From positions 186,001 through 250,000 of the forward strand of contig CANNFM010000002.1 of NCBI GenBank assembly GCA_947503835.1: a DNA stretch of 64,000 bases, written 5' to 3'. Positions 1 to 8,750 of this stretch are shown here, one piece after another (position 1 is the stretch's first letter; each line of letters begins with the position of its first letter). The notes beneath the pieces were generated by a model. It ran no database searches. It was not told the DNA's origin and was given only the letters and a program-made list of their open reading frames with translations. This DNA comes from an uncultured Aquimarina sp. (GTDB lineage: Bacteria; Bacteroidota; Bacteroidia; Flavobacteriales; Flavobacteriaceae). A program made the position numbers and the translations under genes.

Positions 1-3000
1 TCGAACCATTAGATATGTTCTTGAATGATTTTTCCCAAAAATTAAGGGTTTTAGCCTTTAAAACATTATTAGCATCTAATATTTGTTCTTCTAAAGTTAA
101 ACCTATCATTTGCAAATCATCAGACCCTACATTAAATTTTGTTTTAGTTTTACCTATTGAGTTTGTACCAAACCCTTTGTTTTCAACAATTACCTCTCCA
201 TAATATACACTACTATTGTCTGGTGTTGATTTAGGGTTATTATATGTATACGCAACTTTTCTAACTAATTCATTATCATCATCTATCTCAATACTATTTA
301 CAACAGTATTATAAATAGACTGATTAATTTTATCATTTATAATCCTATGTATGTATGTACTAAATGACCCATTATTAGATGAAGACCTCAGCCATATAGC
401 TTTTGGTGACATAAACGGAGTATTACCCCCAAATTTTGAATTTTGACCTGACAAGCCACCAAGGTTATATTTTAGACCCAAATTAGTATTGGTTAACAAC
501 CCATTTTCTTTATTAATATGAAAAAGGCTCCCTTTTTTAAAATTTATACTGTTACCTGAGTATTGAGATTCTTTAACATAGGCATGATTTAATCCATCGG
601 TATGCGTAAAATTATTACTATACTGTAAACTTCCTATTTGATCAAACATATTTATAGTTGGCCCATTAGATCTTTTGTAAATCTTATTTCCCGCTACAAT
701 AAACTCTTTGGCAATGCCATTTGCTTTTGAATTTGAAATTATTCCAGAATTAGAATTATTTAAAGTTCCATACGAGAACCCATCAGAATCTGGGTCATAC
801 AAATGAAAACCAACTCCAGGAAAATTATTATTGTTTTGAAATGTCATTAAATTTTCTCCAAAATTTAACTTTGCATAATATGTAGACGAATTAGGTATAG
901 TACCTATTTTCCAATTGGCCCCATTAAAGCGTGCAGATTTGTACGGAATACCATAAAAGAAATTGTGTAAAGTAAATAAGCCATTTCCAACCGGTTGTAG
1001 AGGATTATTATCATTATAAGCCCCTAAAACATTATCTATATATTTTAAATCATAGTTATCATCCCAACGAAGAAACAATTCGGGGTTATCATCAGCAACA
1101 AAACCTGACATGGAATTAGACGGATAAAAACGACTTGGTTTTTCAATACCAGCAATATGTGGGTCAGCTTTAGCAGACCAAGATTTTGTTTTCCATTTTT
1201 TTTCTGCATCTAAATAATGGATATAGTAATTATCTTCATGCCACAGACCAGTCATCATGTCTCCACCACCATCTTCATTTAAAGATAAAATAAAATTATT
1301 TGTAGCCGCATAATAATATTGTCCTCCTCCTTGGTTAATTGGTAGTCCTGAATCCCAAGTAGTTCCATTCCATATAAAAGTATCTAATCTTCCTGTATGG
1401 TGCCTCCCTAAAGCAATAAAATCATTTCCTGACATAAGGCTAGGTGGACCTTCTCCAATAAACATACCATTGTATACAGTTTCATCCCAAGTTAATCCAT
1501 CTTTATTTTTATGAAATAAAAATAAATTCGCATGATGACCTGCATCAAATATAAAAGCGTAAAAATCATCTTCAAAAACACTAGCAAAACCAGCCATTCT
1601 ATTTGAGCTAATGTCTTCCATTAAATGAGGAATTGTAAACTCACTCGATAATTTCCATTGTTCACCTGTCCACAAATATCTATATATTTTAAATCTATAC
1701 TTGTTACCACTTACTGGGTATGCAGTTCTTCTGACATATAAGAGATAATCATCTTTAACTAATGAAGCATAAAACACATATCCAGGAACAGGACTAGCAG
1801 GAACTTCATACTTATTTGCTCCATTATAAAATAAATACTTACTTTGATAATTATATTTTACTGATCCTCCTAGAGGATATATAATTTTCTTAAGACTCCC
1901 TTTAAAAGATCCAGATAAATTATATTCAAACTGTTGAGGAGGAAGGTTGTGATTTCCTCCATCTTCGTGACTTATTTGGGTTATTGATGTTAAATAACGT
2001 TTTCTATTAAGCCCTGTTCCATATAGAGAGTACCCCAAATCGTATGTACTATTTATTTGACCAGAATTTTTATAAACTTTTACATTTTGTAAATACTTTT
2101 TTTCATAACGCTCTTGATATGCATCTGGCTCTGGAGTCCTTGAATGAGGCTCATAATATTCATCACCTTCCTTAAACCCATAATTTAATTGAATACTTGC
2201 TCCATTAGAAGATGAAATTTTCTTTAAGTAAGAGGCTTCAGTTTGTTTTACCCAACTTGATTGTATAACCTCTTGCAATTCATATGTGAAATCTACTACA
2301 TTATTCCATTGATCTTCAATTCTAGAAATATTCCAGACGATTGTTTTTTTTCTTCCATTAGGTTTTTTGGAATCTCCTATCCAATTTCCCCAAGCTACAA
2401 CATTCTCTTTAGAATTACTTATAGCACTAGGAGCATTCACTCCGTATTGACTCCTGGTACTATATCCATAATAGCAAGTCTTACCATCTCCTTTTACCAT
2501 GCTCCAATAATCAGACTCACGAGATACAAATTGAGGTGGATTGACAACATCATCATATTCCGAAAATCCTTTATGATATTTTATTACCCAAGGTGTATAT
2601 TTCTCAGTTTTAAATGTCCACACGTATTCTTCTTTATTAGTACAAATAAGCTTACTTGTTGTACCGCCATCAAGAAGATAAAAAACATCATCATCCATTG
2701 TCGCAGTTTGCTTATTGTCCACAACAATTTTAGAAACTGACGACACCCAGCCTAGACCAACAGTTGATGTTGGGTTATATTTATTTTGCTGCTTCGCTAT
2801 ATCGAATGCCAATTGCCCATTATAAGCCAAATTTAAAGAGTAACCAACAGACCCAGAAGCTATTGAAGCTAGAGGAACTGAAATAGCAACTTTACCTGTA
2901 ATTTGATTGACACTATTTTTTATACTACCTTGTATATCGCCTCCTAATTGAAACGTCGAATTTGTCGGTGTGCCTATATCATTACCATCTGCGGTAGATG

Positions 3001-3241
3001 ATGAATTTCTATTGTAGTTTACCGTAATTGTTCTATCAAGCCCTTCTATTCCTTTCTCAGATTTATCTATATTTTTATTATTGTAAGAACCTTCATTAAC
3101 TTCGTTAATTTCAAACTCATTAATTATAGATTCAGACTTTTTACTAGGTTGTTTTTCTTGGGCAGTTATAGTCGTTGTATTCGTAAAAAGTACAAGAAAC
3201 AAACTAAACACTATTTTAAAAGGCATATTATTGTTCATCAT
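1..3241 (-). CDS. Giant exported SpvB/RHS-type protein, N-terminal part only (runs off the window edge)
   Basis: An uninterrupted minus-strand frame starts at ATG 3241 (a second ATG is at 3238) and stays open to base 1, so about 1080 N-terminal residues are visible. Residues 1 to about 28 are a Sec signal peptide ending in TITAQE. At about residues 75-190 a segment with VAISVPLAS, YSLNLAYNG and STVGLGWVSS resembles the start of SpvB/TcdB/RHS proteins. Roughly residues 440-900 contain many W/D- and aromatic-rich short repeats that look like a beta-propeller; the last part (KVAYTYNNP) looks like the lead-in to YD repeats. It is probably the last gene of the operon, 95 bp after the RHS toxin gene. 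The SpvB-plus-propeller layout recalls Tc-toxin B subunits, but that is inference. The C-terminal part cannot be seen. Confidence 0.82.
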   Translation of the reverse strand, partial: MMNNNMPFKIVFSLFLVLFTNTTTITAQEKQPSKKSESIINEFEINEVNEGSYNNKNIDKSEKGIEGLDRTITVNYNRNSSSTADGNDIGTPTNSTFQLGGDIQGSIKNSVNQITGKVAISVPLASIASGSVGYSLNLAYNGQLAFDIAKQQNKYNPTSTVGLGWVSSVSKIVVDNKQTATMDDDVFYLLDGGTTSKLICTNKEEYVWTFKTEKYTPWVIKYHKGFSEYDDVVNPPQFVSRESDYWSMVKGDGKTCYYGYSTRSQYGVNAPSAISNSKENVVAWGNWIGDSKKPNGRKKTIVWNISRIEDQWNNVVDFTYELQEVIQSSWVKQTEASYLKKISSSNGASIQLNYGFKEGDEYYEPHSRTPEPDAYQERYEKKYLQNVKVYKNSGQINSTYDLGYSLYGTGLNRKRYLTSITQISHEDGGNHNLPPQQFEYNLSGSFKGSLKKIIYPLGGSVKYNYQSKYLFYNGANKYEVPASPVPGYVFYASLVKDDYLLYVRRTAYPVSGNKYRFKIYRYLWTGEQWKLSSEFTIPHLMEDISSNRMAGFASVFEDDFYAFIFDAGHHANLFLFHKNKDGLTWDETVYNGMFIGEGPPSLMSGNDFIALGRHHTGRLDTFIWNGTTWDSGLPINQGGGQYYYAATNNFILSLNEDGGGDMMTGLWHEDNYYIHYLDAEKKWKTKSWSAKADPHIAGIEKPSRFYPSNSMSGFVADDNPELFLRWDDNYDLKYIDNVLGAYNDNNPLQPVGNGLFTLHNFFYGIPYKSARFNGANWKIGTIPNSSTYYAKLNFGENLMTFQNNNNFPGVGFHLYDPDSDGFSYGTLNNSNSGIISNSKANGIAKEFIVAGNKIYKRSNGPTINMFDQIGSLQYSNNFTHTDGLNHAYVKESQYSGNSINFKKGSLFHINKENGLLTNTNLGLKYNLGGLSGQNSKFGGNTPFMSPKAIWLRSSSNNGSFSTYIHRIINDKINQSIYNTVVNSIEIDDDNELVRKVAYTYNNPKSTPDNSSVYYGEVIVENKGFGTNSIGKTKTKFNVGSDDLQMIGLTLEEQILDANNVLKAKTLNFWEKSFKNISNGS

Positions 3242-3336
3242 TGTTATATCAGATAAATCCTTTATTATACTTGTATTACTATTATTTAATAATTTGATTT
3301 TCATCAGTATTGTATTTGAATTCGATACTCCTGGAA

Positions 3337-6300
3337 TTAATGCCATAAAGAGAATTTATTAATTGAATTGTATTGAATGTAACCTTTCCAATCCCAAGAT
3401 TGATTTTTAAATCCCGGTTGTTGTAGATCAATTAGTCCAAATAAAATTTTAAGGTCATGTATAGCGTGATTTTGAATAGCATTTCTTACGTGTTCTGAAT
3501 TAACACCTAGTCTATAGCCATTATACCCTAAGTAAAGAGCTCCTAGTCTATATGGTGTTCCAATTTCTTTTACAAATCCGTTGGGAGCTCTCCTACCATA
3601 GGGACCATAGTCTAATTCTCCTACCTTACCTTTTGGATTTGCTGCTGTTTTTGGAGCATCTTCTCCTTTTACGTATTCTCTTTTTCCAGTAAATAAATTA
3701 AATCCTACTTGATAACTTGTGTATCCAATTTGTAGTGCAGCAGTTCTATAACTATCTCCTCCATCTCCAAGTATTTTGCCTTTGCCAACCTTAAATGGTA
3801 GACCTCCATCATTCTCATATCTAAAACTAAAATCACCTGATCTAAAACTTAGACCTCCCAATCTTTGTCCACCAGTACCTCCTATATTAGAATAGCTTGT
3901 TCTGTATAAAGAGAAACCTGTTTCTCCATCATCATAAGCTACCCCAAAAGAAGTAATTGACCCAAAACCACTTTTACCCGTTCCAACCGCTTTATCATAA
4001 TAACTTCCGCCTAATGATGCACTTAAAGTCCAATCTCCGACATCTAAATTTCCAGTTAAATTTAAACCTATAGAACCTCCATTTGTCCCAGAGGCAATAG
4101 CTGGGCTTAATGTTAGCGAAAAGCTGTTGGTTACAGGTATATCAACAGAAGCATATCCTTGCGAGATAAAGTCTATCCCAGAAGCTATTACTGCATTAAT
4201 ACCAAAAACACCATTTAAAGCCCCTTTACCTACTCCTTTTACTATCCCTTTGGAATTATATGGATCTCTTCCATTTGTTTGGTTATTATGTATTCCTTGC
4301 ATTAGCCCTAAATACGCTCCAGCTATAATCCCTGCCAAAAACACACCTCTACCATCGGGGTCCACTAGCATTACAGGGTTATTTCCCATAGCCAAATAAG
4401 GACTACTGAACTCATTTAATGGATCTGCATTAAACCAACGTCCAACGGCTGGGTCATACATACGACTACCAAAGTCATACATATTATAACCACTAAAAGT
4501 TAATTGTTCTTTTCCATGTAACTTGTAATTATAATTAGAAGCTATACCAGAAATCGATTCACCAAAATGAGTAAGCCCCATTACATAATGATCTGTATTA
4601 GACAGTATTTCTGCAGCAGAATTAATAACCCCATCGTTATTAACATCACTATAACTCACTCTATTATTTCCTAAGTGGTCCTTTAAAACATAAACATACT
4701 TAAAATCGACACCGTCTTTACTAGCATAGCCTTCTGGAGTTTGAAAGAATTGTAATTGAGCATTCGTGTATTGAAAACCTCCTAAATAACCAATTGTTGT
4801 TACAACTCCTGCTGCTGTTATACTCTTCATTTCCAACTTGCTCCCATTAGCATCATAAAAAAACTCTATTCTGTTACCATTTATGAATGCAACCTCTTTA
4901 ACTAAATCCAAATGATTGTAATCAATACGTTCGATACCTTTATTTAAATCTTTAGTAAGATTACCGTTAACGTCATACTCATAATCTTGATCGCTGTTAG
5001 AACCATCTTTAAAACCTTCGTTCGTACCACCAAAATCTCCAATCGATAATAATTTATTACCCTCGTCATAGGTATATCCCAACCTATCCATTAAACTGCC
5101 AGAATGTGTGTTTCTTCTTAATTCTTTAATATTACCATTAGAGTCATATTTAATACCGTAAGTTTCAAACTTACCATCTCCGTCTGTTAACGTATTATTT
5201 TCACGATAATGCGAACTAGAAAAGCGATCTAATTTATCATATTCAAAAGCATATGATTTTTTAGTATTATTTAGTGCAGACTTCCAAATTACTTGCTTAA
5301 TGTTACCATTAAAAATATTTCCAACTGAAGAATTACCTTCTATGTTTTCATCATATTTTAAATTATATGCAAACAAATCATCGCCTATATTGTTTACATC
5401 ATTAACATGTGTTAACCAACCTCGAATATTATAGGTATAATCTATCATTTGTACTCCAGGCTCGTTATTCTGTATTTCTAAATCATAGATAGCACTACCA
5501 ATAGTATGCATTGATATATCTCCAATTAAGCTTCCTGATATAACCCCAGATTTAGTAAAAAATATGTCTCCATTCTTCTTAAAATTTAGATCAGAGCCTA
5601 CTCTTTCTATAGAAAACTCATCACCTACTTGATAGGTTATATTTTCATTATAAATTTCTGAGGGTCCAGTTATTCTTACTTCAAGGGTACCACTAGACTT
5701 ATGGTAGATTGCATATTTTATGGTATTATAGCTTGCGTTTAAGTTACTTTCTGATACCCCTACCATTAAATTTTTATTGACTTGGCTTATTCTATAACTT
5801 ATATAACCATCACCATCTTGTTTAATAGCATTTACTGTTGCCAAACCAGCATTCCAACCTGCAGATCCTGTTTCTTTTTTAATTTGTTGAGTGTTATTGG
5901 TTATATTAGAAACATTGAGACCAACAATATCTGTATAATCACTGCTGATTTTGAGGTTTTTAATTTTACCACCAAATGAATACATAGAGATATCACCCAC
6001 TAGTTTACCTGCATAAGGAAGTGATTCTGATTCTGACGAGTAAAAAATCTCTCCATTCTTTTTATAATGTACGTAACCGCTAGCGTCTCGCTCTATACTT
6101 AAAACATCTCCAATCTGGTAATTAGTTTTATGTCCTATATTTTGTCCTCCTTCAAATATTAGAAGTTTGCTTCCACCATTGCTATCTGCTAGCGCATAAT
6201 TATATATAGCAAAATTAATTGATTCATAATGAGGGTCTATATTAGGTGCCGCCAAACCAATCATCATGTTTTTATTAGTAGTTAAAACTTCATAAGAAAC

Positions 6301-8700
6301 AGAGCCTTCATTAGTAATTTCTCCTTTGGTTGTTAAACCTGCATTAGTCCAACTTGAGCCAGAAACCCTTTCTATACTGTTATTAGAGACTGTAATTGTT
6401 GGGCTTATATTTTCATAAAGATTGATAGTACCATCAACTTCCAGTCCGCCTATATTCTTTTTTTCTAATTGCCCCAGTTCATTGTAAGTATTACTAGCAA
6501 TTAGCTCATCATTCTGATTGTTTATACGTTGAAAATGTTTCTTAGGTCGTTCTATATGATCATATTCAAAACGATCAGAGATAGTTAAATCATTACTTGA
6601 ATTTATTCTTTTATGATTAGTTACAGATTTTAAAATCTTACCTCTAAAATCAAGTTTACTTTTATTTTGCGTATTACCTCCTAGGTGATTTCTATCATAT
6701 GTGTAGATTACCCTACCTTTCTTATCATAAAAGGTATAGTTTTTTGCCCATAAATTTGTTTCTAGTGTTTTTGTCCAAGTAGCCGTCAAAACACCTTTTG
6801 TCCTATTCGTTACTTCTTGTCCCAAAACAAAAGTTGGTATCGATGGTAAATTTAAGTCTGTAAAATTGTAATCATCAAAATAACTTACATTTAATGTTTC
6901 TAAATTACTTACCGGAAAAGCATTATTTGTATAATTGATAGCAATACCACCAATAGTTAATAAACCAATACCGCGAGACTCAATATTTGCCGTATTAGAA
7001 CTCGAATTAATAAAACTATTAACCTGTGTTTGCAATGAAGCTCTATCCACATCATTAGTATAGACTCCACTATAAACTGCTCGTCCGAAAACATCATATT
7101 TAGTAAACAACCACTTATTTTGAGCTTTTAAGTTGGCGTCTTGGGTTAGAATTGGTCGATCTAACTGATCATAAACTATATATTCCCAACCTCTGCCAGG
7201 TACTTTTTGTTCTGTTTGACGATTAAATTGGTCATATCGATATTTAAAACATAAGTTATCCATAATGGATTCGTTAAATACGGTGGTAGAAAAATATCTA
7301 GCAAAAGTTCTATCTACTCCTCTAATCTTAAAAGGAGCGTTAGGGCTACCAAAATCTGTTCCAACTAAAAATTCAACAAAAATATACCCATCTTTTATAG
7401 AGTATTCATATCTTGATTTATTCGTATTTCCACTAATAGCTCCAAAATCCTCTAAATCATCTAAAACAGGTTGCGTCACTTTACCAGAATAAATACTAAA
7501 AAGATATCTATTTGGTAAATTAGCATTAGATGGAAGTGCTACAACATTTCCTTGTTTTAAATAAGCTCCACCAGTACCTCCGAAAATAAACGGAAAACCT
7601 AAATTAAAATCTACTATGAGCTGGTGATTAATTGATGTGGATTGCGAAATAATATTAACATTACCACTACCATTAGTCACACTAGATGGATTTTCTACAA
7701 ATTGTGTCCAATTAAAATTAAGATTGAAAGGAGTGTAATTATTATCTACATAAAGGTTTTCAATAGCTTTGGGAGTTAATGTATAGCGTAAATTACCAAT
7801 ATCATCATATACATAATACGTGCTTAGCTTTTTCACACCGCTCCCATAGGTTTTGTAGCTAAACTCTGCAATTTTCCTTCCATTCTTATTAATAAATACT
7901 TCTTGTGTATTTAATAAACCGTCACCAACATCCCAATTTTCATTCTTGATGATATTCTTTAAAAGCTCCTTTTTTTGATAATGAGAAATTTGAAAAGGGT
8001 TATTTGTATTATTAATTATATTGAATCGAAGAACTTCATTATAATCATTCACTGCATACTTATATTTTGTAGTATGGCCATTATCAGAATTATTTAAAAT
8101 TTGCCAAGTATTACCCGGTGAAGATGACTCCAAAGTTCTGTTAAGTGGTGAATTGTCGAATCTAATTTCTGAGAAAGGATGTTGATCTGCAAAATTATTT
8201 TGATAATAAGCTCCTATCTGTGCCTCTGCATTGGAAATGTAATCTCCTGTATTTTGATGAGTTGGCAACGCCAAATATTGCTTTGAAGCTCTCCCAAATT
8301 CATCATACTTTATATGCTTCACTATATCCTTTTTATTAGGACTTTGGCCTATAGCTATAGTTTGTTTTGCTTTACCAAAGCCATCGAGATATGTAACATT
8401 TTCTACTTTCTTAATAGAATTTGAAAAATTGTTAAGCGTATTTATATCAACAGATTCTAATACTACAGTGGTTTTAATATAGTTTTGATCTTGTGATTGG
8501 CAAAAAACATGTAGTGTTGGAACCAAAAAGAACCATAATAAGATTGTTTTCGAGTATTTAAATGACACACCTAGTTTATAATAATCTATTAATTTATCTA
8601 TAACCAAATAGAATAGGTTTGAAGAAAAGATAAAATAGAAAATAGAGAAAACACTTATAAAAATTGCAAGTATTGAAAATAATAGAATAAGTTTATCCAT
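3337..8700 (-). CDS. RHS-repeat polymorphic toxin, type-23-like C-terminal domain
   Basis: The protein has 1787 residues. Two hydrophobic stretches lie at the N-terminus (about 3-35 and 52-67); the second, ending in HVFCQSQDQ, looks like a signal peptide, so a GTG start at 8568 is an alternative to ATG 8700. Residues about 90-200 (LDGFGKAKQ, YDEFGRASKQYLALP) match the DUF6443-type start of Bacteroidota RHS proteins. YD-repeat segments (YDQFNRQTEQ, YDQLDRPIL, YDKLDRFSSS) follow, interrupted at about 768-1075 by two copies of a SPRY-like module. The RHS core lies at about 1330-1435 (DHLGNNRVSY, MYDFGSRMYDPAVGRWFNADPL). The remaining 350 residues, with GGTGGQRLGG, FSFRYENDGG, YRTAALQIGY and HVRNAIQNHAIHD, resemble polymorphic toxin type 23. 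No separate immunity gene follows: the next gene is another giant protein. I recognise the toxin type from memory of the family; RHS identity is certain. Confidence 0.92.
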   Translation of the reverse strand: MDKLILLFSILAIFISVFSIFYFIFSSNLFYLVIDKLIDYYKLGVSFKYSKTILLWFFLVPTLHVFCQSQDQNYIKTTVVLESVDINTLNNFSNSIKKVENVTYLDGFGKAKQTIAIGQSPNKKDIVKHIKYDEFGRASKQYLALPTHQNTGDYISNAEAQIGAYYQNNFADQHPFSEIRFDNSPLNRTLESSSPGNTWQILNNSDNGHTTKYKYAVNDYNEVLRFNIINNTNNPFQISHYQKKELLKNIIKNENWDVGDGLLNTQEVFINKNGRKIAEFSYKTYGSGVKKLSTYYVYDDIGNLRYTLTPKAIENLYVDNNYTPFNLNFNWTQFVENPSSVTNGSGNVNIISQSTSINHQLIVDFNLGFPFIFGGTGGAYLKQGNVVALPSNANLPNRYLFSIYSGKVTQPVLDDLEDFGAISGNTNKSRYEYSIKDGYIFVEFLVGTDFGSPNAPFKIRGVDRTFARYFSTTVFNESIMDNLCFKYRYDQFNRQTEQKVPGRGWEYIVYDQLDRPILTQDANLKAQNKWLFTKYDVFGRAVYSGVYTNDVDRASLQTQVNSFINSSSNTANIESRGIGLLTIGGIAINYTNNAFPVSNLETLNVSYFDDYNFTDLNLPSIPTFVLGQEVTNRTKGVLTATWTKTLETNLWAKNYTFYDKKGRVIYTYDRNHLGGNTQNKSKLDFRGKILKSVTNHKRINSSNDLTISDRFEYDHIERPKKHFQRINNQNDELIASNTYNELGQLEKKNIGGLEVDGTINLYENISPTITVSNNSIERVSGSSWTNAGLTTKGEITNEGSVSYEVLTTNKNMMIGLAAPNIDPHYESINFAIYNYALADSNGGSKLLIFEGGQNIGHKTNYQIGDVLSIERDASGYVHYKKNGEIFYSSESESLPYAGKLVGDISMYSFGGKIKNLKISSDYTDIVGLNVSNITNNTQQIKKETGSAGWNAGLATVNAIKQDGDGYISYRISQVNKNLMVGVSESNLNASYNTIKYAIYHKSSGTLEVRITGPSEIYNENITYQVGDEFSIERVGSDLNFKKNGDIFFTKSGVISGSLIGDISMHTIGSAIYDLEIQNNEPGVQMIDYTYNIRGWLTHVNDVNNIGDDLFAYNLKYDENIEGNSSVGNIFNGNIKQVIWKSALNNTKKSYAFEYDKLDRFSSSHYRENNTLTDGDGKFETYGIKYDSNGNIKELRRNTHSGSLMDRLGYTYDEGNKLLSIGDFGGTNEGFKDGSNSDQDYEYDVNGNLTKDLNKGIERIDYNHLDLVKEVAFINGNRIEFFYDANGSKLEMKSITAAGVVTTIGYLGGFQYTNAQLQFFQTPEGYASKDGVDFKYVYVLKDHLGNNRVSYSDVNNDGVINSAAEILSNTDHYVMGLTHFGESISGIASNYNYKLHGKEQLTFSGYNMYDFGSRMYDPAVGRWFNADPLNEFSSPYLAMGNNPVMLVDPDGRGVFLAGIIAGAYLGLMQGIHNNQTNGRDPYNSKGIVKGVGKGALNGVFGINAVIASGIDFISQGYASVDIPVTNSFSLTLSPAIASGTNGGSIGLNLTGNLDVGDWTLSASLGGSYYDKAVGTGKSGFGSITSFGVAYDDGETGFSLYRTSYSNIGGTGGQRLGGLSFRSGDFSFRYENDGGLPFKVGKGKILGDGGDSYRTAALQIGYTSYQVGFNLFTGKREYVKGEDAPKTAANPKGKVGELDYGPYGRRAPNGFVKEIGTPYRLGALYLGYNGYRLGVNSEHVRNAIQNHAIHDLKILFGLIDLQQPGFKNQSWDWKGYIQYNSINKFSLWH

Positions 8701-8750
8701 TAGGATTATTTATTAATGATTACTGTCTTGTGACCGTAACCATTAATCTG

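Noticed and set aside
2261..2740. A 159-codon plus-strand open frame
   Set aside because: It lies wholly inside the continuous minus-strand giant gene and has a low-complexity, Ile/Phe/Tyr-rich translation.
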